A stretch of 64,000 nucleotides of DNA, from assembly GCF_004681185.1 (NCBI RefSeq), contig NZ_SRIF01000014.1:1-64000 (forward strand), read 5' to 3'. How positions within the stretch are numbered: the stretch's first letter is position 1; the number at the start of each line of letters is the position of its first letter. A model generated the notes under the pieces. It was given only the letters and a program-made list of their open reading frames with translations. It had not been told where the DNA came from and searched no databases. Below, in pieces: positions 34,762 through 44,028 of this stretch. The stretch comes from Haloarcula amylovorans. GTDB lineage: Archaea; Halobacteriota; Halobacteria; Halobacteriales; Haloarculaceae. The position numbers and the translations under genes are program-made.

Positions 34762-35223
34762 TTAGAGAAGTAAATCAGTGAGAGCGGTCTCTTCGACCTG
34801 CTCACCGTCAGTAATGTGGATGATCACTTCGTCTTCAGACGAATAATCTTTCAGAACCTGAAGACAGCGCCCACAAGGTGATGACATCTCTTCATCCGCG
34901 ACTGCAACACCTACAATTGGTTGCTTAGTGCTGTCAAACCCTTTCCAGACTGCAAGTTCGAGAGGATGTACATCATGAGACATCCCTTTCGTTAGTCGAG
35001 TTCCAGCACAGACAGAGCCATCCTCAGTTCGGACTGCTACCCCAACATCTGACTCACCTTTGGCCTCAAACGCTTTTTCCCGCAAAGACTCCCAGCGTGT
35101 TTCTTCGTCTCGTTCATCCCCGCCAGAAGGAATGCCGAGCTGAGCAGGGGTTAGTCGTCGTATCTTAGTCGGTGTACGGTGGGTGTTTCTAATTCCCAGC
35201 TGTGTTTGGGTGTGGTCAGTCAT
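34762..35223 (-). CDS. Cytidine-deaminase-like protein with altered active-site motif
   Basis: A 153-residue protein. The zinc-binding SPCGRCLQVLKDY matches the PCxxC motif of cytidine deaminases. The expected H/C-A-E box is aligned with HPLELAVWKG, so the catalytic Glu is at the next position or missing. It is the last gene of the helicase/SMC/methyltransferase operon and overlaps the gene before it by eight bases. ATG 35223 is chosen over the TTG at 35232. It could be a nucleotide-depleting effector, but activity is uncertain. Confidence 0.6.
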   Translation of the reverse strand: MTDHTQTQLGIRNTHRTPTKIRRLTPAQLGIPSGGDERDEETRWESLREKAFEAKGESDVGVAVRTEDGSVCAGTRLTKGMSHDVHPLELAVWKGFDSTKQPIVGVAVADEEMSSPCGRCLQVLKDYSSEDEVIIHITDGEQVEETALTDLLL

Positions 35224-35824
35224 AGGTGACAAATGACTCCTCCGTTATTTCTGAATCACTAGTTCTGTACAAGTGGGAGAAAGCTTCTCCACCAAATTCG
35301 TAGCCAAATTCCTCGATGAATGTCTCAACAAGAGTATAGGCAGAAGGATCGTCCACCTCAAATCCATAGTCACGGAATAGATACGCAGACAGAGATTCTG
35401 CCGGGATTTGATTGTCATCACAAAGATGATGTCGGGCAAGCTGCCAATGACGATCTTCAATTCCCCATTTCGAATTATGGCCTCCCTCCTCAACTTCGGC
35501 GATTTGCATAAGTGGTGCAGTTGACCGAAGGGAGGAAGGAGCATATGTACCGGCGACGTTCTTATTATACCATAGAGAACTCAACGACGGGTTTGTTGAT
35601 TGATTGAAGGGCACAAAATAGGGCTTGTCTGTATCATCCTCCCCGACACGGAGGTAATCGTCGAAAAATTCGTTATAGGGAAAGGAGAGTCCAGTTTTCC
35701 GATTATCGAGTCCGGATTGTTGCTGGAGACAAAGATATCCAGGAAACATCCGGTGGATAGGGGCATCGATTAACCGGTGGAGACAATCTCGTACGACCTC
35801 AGGTTTCAGGACGTATCTCGTCAT
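35216..35824 (-). CDS. Unknown protein between methyltransferase and deaminase-like gene
   Basis: A 202-residue protein with no family recognised. It is mixed alpha/beta with aromatic-rich segments (RMFPGYLCLQQQSGLDNRK, YFVPFNQSTNPSLSSLWYNK, WGIEDRHWQLARHHL) and an acidic helical C terminus. It overlaps the methyltransferase gene by four bases (ATGA) and the deaminase-like gene by eight, so it is translated as part of the operon. A restriction or specificity role would be expected by position, but no nuclease motif was seen. Confidence 0.65.
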   Translation of the reverse strand: MTRYVLKPEVVRDCLHRLIDAPIHRMFPGYLCLQQQSGLDNRKTGLSFPYNEFFDDYLRVGEDDTDKPYFVPFNQSTNPSLSSLWYNKNVAGTYAPSSLRSTAPLMQIAEVEEGGHNSKWGIEDRHWQLARHHLCDDNQIPAESLSAYLFRDYGFEVDDPSAYTLVETFIEEFGYEFGGEAFSHLYRTSDSEITEESFVTYD

Positions 35825-37185
35825 TTGTATGTGGACAGTGCTTGGTCCTGTTGGAAGTTGGAAGTATCTAAGTCTGTCCCAAACCCATTATATCCAAGAC
35901 TGTTCGCCACTTGGATGGTGGTTCCAGAGCCAGCAAATGGGTCAAAGACAGTTCCCCTAGTCCAATCAGGATTCTCACACTCACAGCTGGTCCACCCGAC
36001 AGTAGTCCACTCAGGGAAAGTGAACTCACGGAAGTAACCACCTAGAATGTCTTTTGCCTTCTTAGCACGACGCTGAACATCTTCATCATTTGCTCCTGCA
36101 CCAACTTGGAATTCCTCTGCTTTCCCCACGTCAGAAATCCCGACGGCCTGAATGGCTCGAATATGGTCCTCTGTCAATTCGTCGTGGTTATGGTAAATTT
36201 CCAATGCCCGCTCTGCCTGCGGACGATCCGTATTGAGCTCTGTTAATCCTCGCTTCGTATCCCGACGTCGAGGCTCATTACACTCGGAACAGATTGAAGG
36301 GGGACATGCAAGCGTGATTGCCCTCCGCACTAGGTCGCGTGGGAAAGGAGCAAGGTGATCTCCAGTATTCCGATCATGAGAGATGCGCCATACGTCTCCC
36401 GGGTTCGATCCATTTCCGTATAACTCTGAGTAGCCGTGCAAGTCGTAGAAATAATTATCTTTGTCTTGGACTAGATGGAATATTGGCTCATGCCGTGGAA
36501 CAAGTCGGTCTTGGGCTGAAGACGGGATTCCATTATCCTTAGCCCACTGAATTTCGTTCCGGATAGTCCATCCCGCTTCTTGAGCAGCTCTTGCAAACCG
36601 ACCAGGGATTCCCTGAAGGCTTTTATTATGGTATGTGTCGCCGATGTTAAGGAACACAGACCCAGTAGGCCGAAGAAACACTTTCCAGTGCTCTAGTGCA
36701 TCGATCAGGTTCTCGATATAGGTATCCGGATCAGGCTCCTGTCCTAGCTGGTCTTCGGTCCCATAGTCCCTCTTTTGCCAATAAGGGGGAGAAGTGACGA
36801 TGAGATCTACTGAATTCTTACTGAGATCGATCGCATTCTCTTGGTTTTCACTGCCACCGTCTTTGGGATGGATTTTCGCTGCGTCGGCCTCAACGACATT
36901 CCACCAAGGCTCAGTATCAGCGGGGAATTCGCCTTGTCCTTCTTTCAGTTTCTCCAAGTCAGGAGCAGGGTGATCGAAGTACTCCTCTAGATCACCGACT
37001 AGATTGACCGCAGCTTTCGGGTTGTCAAGGAGGTAATCATATAGGTCATCAATATTACGAGCCTCCCCGACTTCGTCCACGAAGTCCGTAAGAGAGGTAG
37101 AATTGTTTTGATGACTGATGTGCTGTGCTATAATTTCTATGACACCTCGAACTTCCTCATCAACCTCAGATAGATTCTCATCCAT
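35821..37185 (-). CDS. DNA amino-methyltransferase (TSPPYW type)
   Basis: A 454-residue methyltransferase. The catalytic motif IV is IVTSPPYWQKRDYG near residue 130 and the SAM-binding motif I comes later (FDPFAGSGTTIQVANSLGYN), so the motif order is that of beta-class N4-cytosine/N6-adenine enzymes. A Cys cluster (CPPSICSECNEPRRRD) in the middle may bind zinc. It lies in an operon with a DndD-like ATPase and a PLD-helicase and probably marks self DNA. GGAGGG lies at a proper distance upstream of the ATG at 37185. Confidence 0.9.
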   Translation of the reverse strand: MDENLSEVDEEVRGVIEIIAQHISHQNNSTSLTDFVDEVGEARNIDDLYDYLLDNPKAAVNLVGDLEEYFDHPAPDLEKLKEGQGEFPADTEPWWNVVEADAAKIHPKDGGSENQENAIDLSKNSVDLIVTSPPYWQKRDYGTEDQLGQEPDPDTYIENLIDALEHWKVFLRPTGSVFLNIGDTYHNKSLQGIPGRFARAAQEAGWTIRNEIQWAKDNGIPSSAQDRLVPRHEPIFHLVQDKDNYFYDLHGYSELYGNGSNPGDVWRISHDRNTGDHLAPFPRDLVRRAITLACPPSICSECNEPRRRDTKRGLTELNTDRPQAERALEIYHNHDELTEDHIRAIQAVGISDVGKAEEFQVGAGANDEDVQRRAKKAKDILGGYFREFTFPEWTTVGWTSCECENPDWTRGTVFDPFAGSGTTIQVANSLGYNGFGTDLDTSNFQQDQALSTYK

Positions 37186-37281
37186 GAATCAGATCCCTCC
37201 GACAGAGTGGGGGTTGCATCGTTGTTACGCTTGTTTCTCGGGGTACTACTAGTGGACTTCGCAATAATATTCGACGACGAC

Positions 37282-37740
37282 TCACGGTTCATCGTCCTCC
37301 TCTGGCTGATACTGTTTCTTGACCTCGAGAGCCAGTTCCCGCCGTGGTTCGTCATCTGCCGGGCCAAATACTCGACCGTGTAGCAATTCGATTCCCGCAT
37401 TAGCGTACTCTTCTGCAATCTCATAGACCATCCGCTGGTCACGAAGAACGCGAACATCTCTCTCTTCACTCACTGCCACAGCCTCGATAACAGCCTGCTG
37501 GCGTTCCGAGAGACTCGCACGCCCGAAAAACGCGCCTTTTTCATTCTTTATCGTTTCAGGCATTGTGTTCTCTCTCCCATATCCAAGGGCGAACATGAAC
37601 AGATCGTGATTCTCAGCCTGATAGAAGGGAGAATCCTCAGATTCCTGCAACGCCTCAAACATTTCTCGCCGTTCGCTATCTATATGGACGTCACGCCGGG
37701 GTTCACGTTCCTCGTAGCTGTCTTCGGTATCTTGACTCAT
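37282..37740 (-). CDS. Small unknown protein coupled to the DndD-like gene
   Basis: A 152-residue, mostly helical, acidic protein: REMFEALQESEDSPFYQAEN, HDLFMFALGYGRENTMPE, SERQQAVIEAVAVSEERDV. No family was recognised, though its position after a DndD-like gene recalls the small subunits found with such ATPases. Its start overlaps the SMC gene end by four bases (ATGA). A 96-base gap separates it from the methyltransferase gene. Confidence 0.65.
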   Translation of the reverse strand: MSQDTEDSYEEREPRRDVHIDSERREMFEALQESEDSPFYQAENHDLFMFALGYGRENTMPETIKNEKGAFFGRASLSERQQAVIEAVAVSEERDVRVLRDQRMVYEIAEEYANAGIELLHGRVFGPADDEPRRELALEVKKQYQPEEDDEP

Positions 37741-39737
37741 CGGTCGGTCACCTGTGTTACACCGTTTTGGAATTCAAGATGGTACTCATTCGCAACCTCG
37801 TTGGAAATGTACGCCCTGACGTCTTCACTATACTCGACGTCAGTCATGAGGAACGTGACCTGGGTATCATTCAGGTAGTCAGGTACGTTCTGTGCGATAA
37901 GCTGTTTCGGCTCGCTAGATATCCGTCCCAAGGGTGTATCGATGACAACAGGGGCGGAGAATCCGCTGATTTTGGAAAGTGCAGCCATGAACGAGAGAGC
38001 AAGCACTTGTCGTTCGCCAGCAGATAGTGAACCTAGATTCTTTCGACCGTCCGGACCGTAGAGACGGACCTCATACTCTTCAGTGAGGACGACCTCATAA
38101 TCTTCATCTTTCCAAATTAGATCGTTATAGTACCGTTCGAGCCGTTGTTCAGTTTCCGTTCGAACCTGCTCCAGAATCTCCCCTTTAATCTCAGTGAGTT
38201 TGCCAGTGGCACTGTCGATGAACTCACTCTGTCTCACAAGGAGGTCATGTTCGTCCTGCTCGCGCATTGCCTGTTTCCACTCCTCCCGACGCTCATCAAC
38301 GACATCTTCCTGTTGTTCAATTTTCCCGTTCAGTTCCCCAACTTCACGTTCCATCTTACTGATTCTACCTTGGATATCCCGACGGCGTTGCTCTAGTTCC
38401 TGAGCGCGTTCATTATCGATGATATCTTCGTCTTCAAGCTGAGCAGAGATGTTTGCCAGTTCTGTCTCGTTCTCGTCGATAGCTGTCCGTGTATCCTCTA
38501 GCTCGCTGAGGTCAGCCAGGAGATCTTCAATAAGCGATTCGCCATCACGGAGTGCTCGCTCCATCCGGAGCCGCCCCTCAATTGCATCTTGACTTTCACT
38601 AGTTTGCTCTTCCAACAGGTCCTCAATGTGTTCTCGTGAAGAGTCACATTCGGCCAAGTCAGTCCCACAAACACACGTATCCCGAGAAAGAATCCCTCGA
38701 AGTAATTCCTCTGTTAGCCCAGGGACACCATTTTGTGACGATTCGTACTCTTCCAATTCAGAAACAGCATATCGGAGGGCATCAGCGTTGTATGCAATCC
38801 CGCCCGCTCGGGCGAGTGATGCCCCTACAGCCTCTTTCGCCTCTACAAGCTCCTCTTCCTGTTCATCCAGGCGTTCTTCCAGATAGACACGCCGCTGCTG
38901 CATCTCCCGAACGTCATCGTCTGCACTACCCGCAAGCTCATCATAGATGTCATCTATTTTGCCCTCAGCGGTGTCAATCTCGTCCTCTAAGTCATCCCGC
39001 TTTTGTTTCAGGCGTTCCAGCTCTTGTGAGGCTTCTTCCTTCCGTTCTTGGAGTTCTTGTATATCACCGCCGAGCTCGGAGGATTCACTCTCAAAGTCCC
39101 GCTGTACCTTCCCTAAATGACTAACAGCACTATTCAGAAGTTCAATATGAGATACATCGAGCACAGCTGCCCGTACATGGTCGGTGTATCCAGTTTGGAA
39201 GAACTCATCCAGCTGTTCACCATCGAACAGGAAATATTCATGGACGTGAGTTGGGAGAATCTCGCGAAGAATATTTTCAGGGTTCGGGTTCGGTCGCCAG
39301 TCATTCCCCCCAAACCGCTGGCGTAACCGAAGGTCACCTATAGAGCTGTTAAATTGTCGTTCCTCGCGGTCTCCTTCTGCAGCATCTTCTTGACGAGCTG
39401 TCGAGAAAGTTCGTCGGAAGGCGTACTCGGGTTCGCCTTTACCCAGCTTGATCTCGATGTGCCCTTGAATCGATTCACCAGGTTCCAATTCCTTCAGCCG
39501 CTTCTTGTTAACAAGCGGGTCCGACTCGAGGCCCTCGTCATCATTCGAATCAGTATGGGTTTCTTCCCCGTAGAAACACAGCGTAATCGCGTTCAGAATG
39601 TTTGACTTGCCAGATCCATTCTGCCCCTCAATCACGTTGATGTGCTTCTCTGACGTGGTCTCTAAGGGGATCGTTTGATTTCCTTCATATTGCCTGTAAT
39701 CCTCTATTTCGAGTTCGAATATCTGAACGTTATTCAT
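37737..39737 (-). CDS. DndD-like SMC/Rad50-type ATPase
   Basis: A 666-residue ATPase. The Walker A is EGQNGSGKSNILNAI near the N terminus, followed by YFLFDGEQLDEFF, a hallmark of the DndD branch. Two long coiled coils flank a hook with DTCVCGTDLAECD (~380), and the C-terminal head has the signature LSAGERQVLALSF and Walker B APVVIDTPLGR. DndD helps DNA phosphorothioate modification in Dnd systems, but no DndC or DndA is present, so a different use is likely. The ATG at 39737 overlaps the preceding small gene by eight bases. Confidence 0.85.
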   Translation of the reverse strand: MNNVQIFELEIEDYRQYEGNQTIPLETTSEKHINVIEGQNGSGKSNILNAITLCFYGEETHTDSNDDEGLESDPLVNKKRLKELEPGESIQGHIEIKLGKGEPEYAFRRTFSTARQEDAAEGDREERQFNSSIGDLRLRQRFGGNDWRPNPNPENILREILPTHVHEYFLFDGEQLDEFFQTGYTDHVRAAVLDVSHIELLNSAVSHLGKVQRDFESESSELGGDIQELQERKEEASQELERLKQKRDDLEDEIDTAEGKIDDIYDELAGSADDDVREMQQRRVYLEERLDEQEEELVEAKEAVGASLARAGGIAYNADALRYAVSELEEYESSQNGVPGLTEELLRGILSRDTCVCGTDLAECDSSREHIEDLLEEQTSESQDAIEGRLRMERALRDGESLIEDLLADLSELEDTRTAIDENETELANISAQLEDEDIIDNERAQELEQRRRDIQGRISKMEREVGELNGKIEQQEDVVDERREEWKQAMREQDEHDLLVRQSEFIDSATGKLTEIKGEILEQVRTETEQRLERYYNDLIWKDEDYEVVLTEEYEVRLYGPDGRKNLGSLSAGERQVLALSFMAALSKISGFSAPVVIDTPLGRISSEPKQLIAQNVPDYLNDTQVTFLMTDVEYSEDVRAYISNEVANEYHLEFQNGVTQVTDR

Positions 39738-39933
39738 TGTCGAATTCCTGCAGTGATTCGTTCCCGACAAAGTTGTCCACGAGCTCTTTATACTGCTCAG
39801 CGTACTCGGCTCGCGGCTCTTTCAGAATGTCCCGTTCATGCTCCAAAACCCCGCGTAAGAAGGCCCGAAGATCGTCATCCTCAACCTCGTCAACACGGTC
39901 AAGGATTAACGAATGTACCTCGGAGTCATTCAT
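39730..39933 (-). CDS. 67-residue helical protein before the SMC gene
   Basis: A small acidic helical protein (MNDSEVHSLILDRVDEVEDD, then FLRGVLEHERDILKEPRAEY, ending QEFDNE). It overlaps the SMC gene start by eight bases and is 44 bases after the helicase gene. Probably a structural or regulatory subunit of the complex; no family was recognised. ATG 39933 is chosen over a TTG at 39945. Confidence 0.6.
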   Translation of the reverse strand: MNDSEVHSLILDRVDEVEDDDLRAFLRGVLEHERDILKEPRAEYAEQYKELVDNFVGNESLQEFDNE

Positions 39934-39977
39934 GCGATACTGCAACCATATCTACAAACGCATATCAATGTATCTTC

Positions 39978-41999
39978 TCAGATACCATATGCGATACGAA
40001 CGTCTTCGATTTTGTTGCGGGCTTCATATTCATTTTCGGCTGTTTCAGCGAATTCCTCGAAGCGACGTAGTTCCTTCTCGAGAATGTATTGTTCAGACAT
40101 CGCAATATCATCATCTGGTTCAAGAGTTGGAACAACGAGTAAGTCATAGATATCCGCACGATCCTTACCGGGGGCTTGACGAAGAACCCTGCCTCGGCGC
40201 TGGATAAATTGCATCGGGTTCCCGGTATTAGCCATCAGGATTGCTGTCCTAGTAGCGGGAACGTCAACACCTTCGTCTAGACATCGCATTGCCACAAGGG
40301 CCTCGTATTCACCCTCCCCAAACCGGGTGAGTAACTCCTCACGCAAGTCATCACCCTCCTCATGAGTAAACCGATGATGCATAACCCCAAATTCATTCAG
40401 AATCGACCCGACTGTGTCTATCTGTTCTGAGTTAGTATAGACTAGAAGGTGCTTGATATCATCTAAACCTCGAAGGATATCCCGGAGGACATCGTACTTG
40501 TTGATCGCTTCTTTAACGATTTCTGCGCGTTGTGATTGGAGAATATTTGTTGTCTCTTCATCCGCATCTTCAGAGTATCTTGATGCGACTACAGACTGAG
40601 TCATTTGACGATAGTTCTCCAACTCGTCTTCATCCATTTCAACAATAATGGGATGATACCGATATGGAGTCAGATACTGCGGAATGGCGTCTTCTAACGG
40701 GTATTCGTATATGACCCCGTCAAAATAGTCAAGCAGGTGGTTAGAACCTTCTTCATCATAATAGCGCTCCGGAGTCGCTGATAGCCCTATCCTCGCATCA
40801 TAGGAATCAAGAAGGCCTTTTCGCCTACCCTCGGAGCCCAGGCCGTGTACTTCGTCCCCGATGAGGATTGTATCCCGAGAAAGCTGACTCACTTTCTCTC
40901 GAAAGTGCTCTCCGGAGAATGTTTGATGAGTTGTAATCAGGCATTCGTAATTCTTGATTCCGAGTTCTAAATTTGAAACCGCTCGGGAGAGATCGTTTTT
41001 CCAGTCCGGATTAGCTGAGTGATAGACAAATTTTGGTTGGTCGAGCCCGAACGTTTCCATCTCCTGGGCCCACTGCCGAGCGAGGTGTTTCTGAGGGACA
41101 GCAATTACACAAAGAAGTGGGTCATCTACGGTATCTGTGTATTCATCAAGTGCCGCTAGAGCTGTGAACGTCTTGCCTGTTCCAGTTGCCATCTGGAATA
41201 GGCCCCTGTTGTCATTCTCGAACCAGGAATCAACAGCGTCCCGTTGATAATCTCGGAGAACAATTTCAGATTCGGTGGTAGCAACTGATTCTGGCGGTTC
41301 ATAAGGTCGATTGTTATTATCTCGGAGTTCAGCGATTCCCTCCTTAACCCCCTCTGGGATTGTATGGACCCCGACATTCTCATCTCGGCCTTCCCAAAGG
41401 TTCTCAAACCGCTTTTCTTGCATATTCACCCCCTCATTATCGCGGTCGCTTATCCAATCACAGTCGATAGTATATGCTTCGTAATTCCGGAGAGCCTGTT
41501 CGCTATCGTTCTGGGAGCCATGGAAAGCAACACGATTCCCATTCCAGTCATAGAATACCCCAAATTTATCGTGGAAGTCCCCCGACAGCTTCTTCGAAGG
41601 AACAGCTAGCTTGATTTCGAGTAGACCATCGGCGATCATCCACGCGATCGCATTGCGAGTTTCATACTCCAGATCATACCGCAGATCAGAAATCGTGCTA
41701 TCTAGCGATTCTCGGAGGACCTCATCCGTTTTAGCACGGTTCCCCTTCTTAAGAGCCTCCCAGTCATCTTCTTCCAAAATAGGACTCATTATCCACTGCG
41801 CTGTACCGCCATTTTCAGCAAGTTCCGCTATTCCTCGTGCTGCAGACCGGACCCAATTTGTAGTGAAGTATCCGACACCGCGTCGATAGACCTTAGCTCG
41901 TGAGAGAAGGGGGATATAGAAATCCTGCATTAGGTCATCAGAAGAGGTATCGATGACCCTAGGGAGTTCCAAATCTGTGAAATCGCTCTCGGGCTCCAT
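39978..41999 (-). CDS. PLD-domain fused to a superfamily 2 helicase
   Basis: A 673-residue protein. The N-terminal ~220 residues form a phospholipase-D-type domain with the HKD motif HDKFGVFYD and GSQNDSEQA. The rest is an SF2 helicase: motif I FQMATGTGKTFTALAAL, motif II LIGDEVHGLG (DEVH), motif III LSATPERYYDE, and motif VI QFIQRRGRVLRQAPGKD. A PLD-helicase can couple DNA cleavage to translocation. It is the first gene of the seven-gene operon. ATG 41999 is preferred over the upstream extension, which runs through the promoter. Confidence 0.85.
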   Translation of the reverse strand: MEPESDFTDLELPRVIDTSSDDLMQDFYIPLLSRAKVYRRGVGYFTTNWVRSAARGIAELAENGGTAQWIMSPILEEDDWEALKKGNRAKTDEVLRESLDSTISDLRYDLEYETRNAIAWMIADGLLEIKLAVPSKKLSGDFHDKFGVFYDWNGNRVAFHGSQNDSEQALRNYEAYTIDCDWISDRDNEGVNMQEKRFENLWEGRDENVGVHTIPEGVKEGIAELRDNNNRPYEPPESVATTESEIVLRDYQRDAVDSWFENDNRGLFQMATGTGKTFTALAALDEYTDTVDDPLLCVIAVPQKHLARQWAQEMETFGLDQPKFVYHSANPDWKNDLSRAVSNLELGIKNYECLITTHQTFSGEHFREKVSQLSRDTILIGDEVHGLGSEGRRKGLLDSYDARIGLSATPERYYDEEGSNHLLDYFDGVIYEYPLEDAIPQYLTPYRYHPIIVEMDEDELENYRQMTQSVVASRYSEDADEETTNILQSQRAEIVKEAINKYDVLRDILRGLDDIKHLLVYTNSEQIDTVGSILNEFGVMHHRFTHEEGDDLREELLTRFGEGEYEALVAMRCLDEGVDVPATRTAILMANTGNPMQFIQRRGRVLRQAPGKDRADIYDLLVVPTLEPDDDIAMSEQYILEKELRRFEEFAETAENEYEARNKIEDVRIAYGI

Positions 42000-42030
42000 C
42001 TTAAAACAGATAATGTGGCAGAGGTTCAAA

Positions 42031-42042
42031 AGCGTATATACC
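42031..42042 (-). promoter_or_regulatory. Likely TATA box of the helicase/SMC/MTase operon
   Basis: On the minus strand, GGTATATACGCT lies about 35-43 bases before the ATG at 41999, a plausible distance for an archaeal TATA box. The surrounding 42000-42258 region has no other gene. Confidence 0.45.
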
Positions 42043-42258
42043 GTCTTTCCCGGATTCGGACTTGAATTATGAACACCAAGATCGACCACCTTTGAGAATG
42101 AATGGCGTTTCCGGAAATGAGGAGTTAGCTAAAGAAACAGCACGGAACCACCCGACGTGAGTCAATTTATACAGTTCTCAGATATGTCCGAAACACTTCC
42201 CGGAAACGACCCAGTTATTCTTTTTATAGCTGGTTGTGAATCACTCCAGTAGAACCAA

Positions 42259-43286
42259 ATGATCCGCGATGCTCGCGTCCTCCGGGCCGGATTCGTCCCT
42301 CGAGAAGTAGAGCATCGCGACGCTGAAGTCAACCACCTCTCCAGCGTCCTCGAGCCCATCACGAACGGAGAACCAGCCGACACAGCCATCGTCACCGGAC
42401 CCAGCGGCGTCGGCAAGACGTGCATCTCGCAATTCGTCACCGAACGCCTACGTGAGGAGGTGCTCGACGTCGAGGCCACCTACGTCAACTGCTGGCGCAA
42501 CTACACCCGATTTCGGACGCTCTACCAGATCCTCGACGATCTCGGCGCCACCATCGACATCCACCGCCAGTCGACGCCCCACGACGAACTCGTCGACCGC
42601 CTCCAGCAGCATGACGGCCCGCGAACCGTCGTCATCCTCGACGAGGTCGACCAACTGGAGGACCCCAGCGTCATCTACGACCTCCACAGCCTCCCGCAAT
42701 TCGCGATCATCTGCATCGCGAACAAGGAAGAGGAGCTGTTCAGCCGCGTCGACGACCGCCTCGTGAGCCGACTGCGCTCCAGCGAGCACGTCCGGATGGA
42801 CAAGTACCACGACGAGCAGCTGTACGACATTCTGAGTTCGCGGGCGAAATGGGGCTCGACGAGGACGTCATCACCGACGACCAGCTCTACCGGATCGCCG
42901 ACGCGGCCGCCGGCGACGCCCGTCTCGCAATCGGTATCCTCCGAACGGCCGCCGGCAAGGCCGATCGCGAGAACCACGAGCGCATCACCGACGATATTCT
43001 CCTGGACGCCGCCGAGGATGCTCGGACCCAGATCAAGCAGAAGAGTCTCGACTCGCTCACGCCGCACCAGCGCGTCGTCTACGACATCGTTCGCGAGCAC
43101 GGCCCGGTCGGGCCGAGCGAGATTCACGAGCGCTATACCGAGAAGGTCGACGATCCGCGGACGAAACGGACAGTGCGGACGTATCTCTCCAAGATGGTCC
43201 AGTACAACCTCCTTGATGCGGAAGGCACGAGCCGGGACCGGGAGTACTCACCCGTCGGTTCGGAAGCTGCGTCGCCAATGCAGTAA
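42259..43286 (+). pseudogene. orc1: Orc1/Cdc6 gene with a -1 frameshift
   Basis: The N-terminal part (42259 to about 42850) has the AAA+ ATPase: TAIVTGPSGVGKTCISQFV (Walker A), TVVILDEVDQLEDPS (Walker B), and the sensor region SRLRSSEHVRMDKYHDEQ. The C-terminal part continues in another frame from 42849 (LDEDVITDDQLYRIADAAAG, then the winged-helix region PHQRVVYDIVREHGPVGPSE) to a stop at 43286. The break is at AAATGGGGC (42847-42855), where one extra G would restore the frame. It is a pseudogene, a slipped tract or a sequencing error. The downstream orc1 is intact. Confidence 0.8.
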
Positions 43287-43410
43287 TATCCTGTCTCCGA
43301 TTGGGTGAGATCGAGCGGCAATCAAACGAACCCTTGCGGAATCGCGAAACGCCGAAATCACGGTACTAGTACTGAGTGCCGACCGCGAATCGAGCATAGG
43401 CCATGAATAG

Positions 43411-43450
43411 TTAACCAACATACCGTCAATACATGCGCTTTGTTGGTTAA
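43411..43450. repeat. Split palindrome TTAACCAACA-N20-TGTTGGTTAA, copy 1
   Basis: Perfect 10-base arms separated by 20 bases. This copy lies downstream of the frameshifted orc1 and upstream of the origin-box cluster, and is not directly before a gene. Five other copies occur to 59.8 kb. Confidence 0.85.
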
Positions 43451-43659
43451 TCGATGATCTGTATCGGTCGAAATTCGAACCACGATGAACGATAGGGATC
43501 ACGGAGAGTAGATTCAGAAACGGTCATCATCGGGAAGTGGGAACGAGCGAAACATGTGAAAAGAGGTCCACGGTCATCGATCGATTGGTGTCGGGAAGGG
43601 TAGATTTCGACTGGAATATCGGGTAGGCAACGATGGTAGCAGGGAAAGGGTAACCAGAG

Positions 43660-43919
43660 TTGCCAGTATTGCCAATAACACCGTCGTTTAAGTACCTCTC
43701 TCACTCCACCATTGCCAGTAACGAGGGGAGAATGGACAGGAGGGCAGAAGATGTCACGTCTCTAGTCTAGTTACTGTTATCTAAACCTACTATAGCTAGT
43801 CGAGTTTTCGCTAGTACGGGTTCAGTTTAACATACAATGTATTAAAAGTACCGCTAATTAGAGAGGGGGTCGTTGACCCCCTCCAGTTGTTGCAAAGGTT
43901 TACTGGCAATAGTGGAGTG
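43660..43919. repeat. Origin-box cluster upstream of orc1
   Basis: Copies of a box close to CCACCATTGCCAGTAAC: TTGCCAGTA at 43660-43668, TTGCCAATAAC at 43669-43679, TCCACCATTGCCAGTAACGA at 43705-43724, and an inverted copy GTTTACTGGCAATAGTGGAG at 43898-43917. An AT-rich stretch (43755-43862) between them suits an unwinding element. Together with the downstream cluster these are probable Orc1/Cdc6 binding sites (ORBs) of a replication origin. Confidence 0.75.
43863..43883. repeat. Perfect 9-bp hairpin at the origin
   Basis: GAGGGGGTC (43863-43871) and GACCCCCTC (43875-43883) are exact reverse complements around GTT. It lies between the AT-rich tract and the inverted origin box at 43898. G-rich dyads at the edges of ORBs are known in haloarchaeal origins (G-string type elements); whether this one is equivalent is inferred. 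Confidence 0.6.
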
Positions 43920-44028
43920 TGTGTGTTTTATAAGTGGATGCGACACTGGCATAATTGGTTCGAGTGGTGGGTTAGTGGTGATACTGGAACCCATGGTTTT
44001 ATGATGGTTCTTCGTCTTGAGTCCGCCT

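Noticed and set aside
37737..39737. Complete Dnd phosphorothioation system
   Set aside because: Only the DndD-like gene is present; no cysteine desulfurase, DndC or DndB was found in the window.
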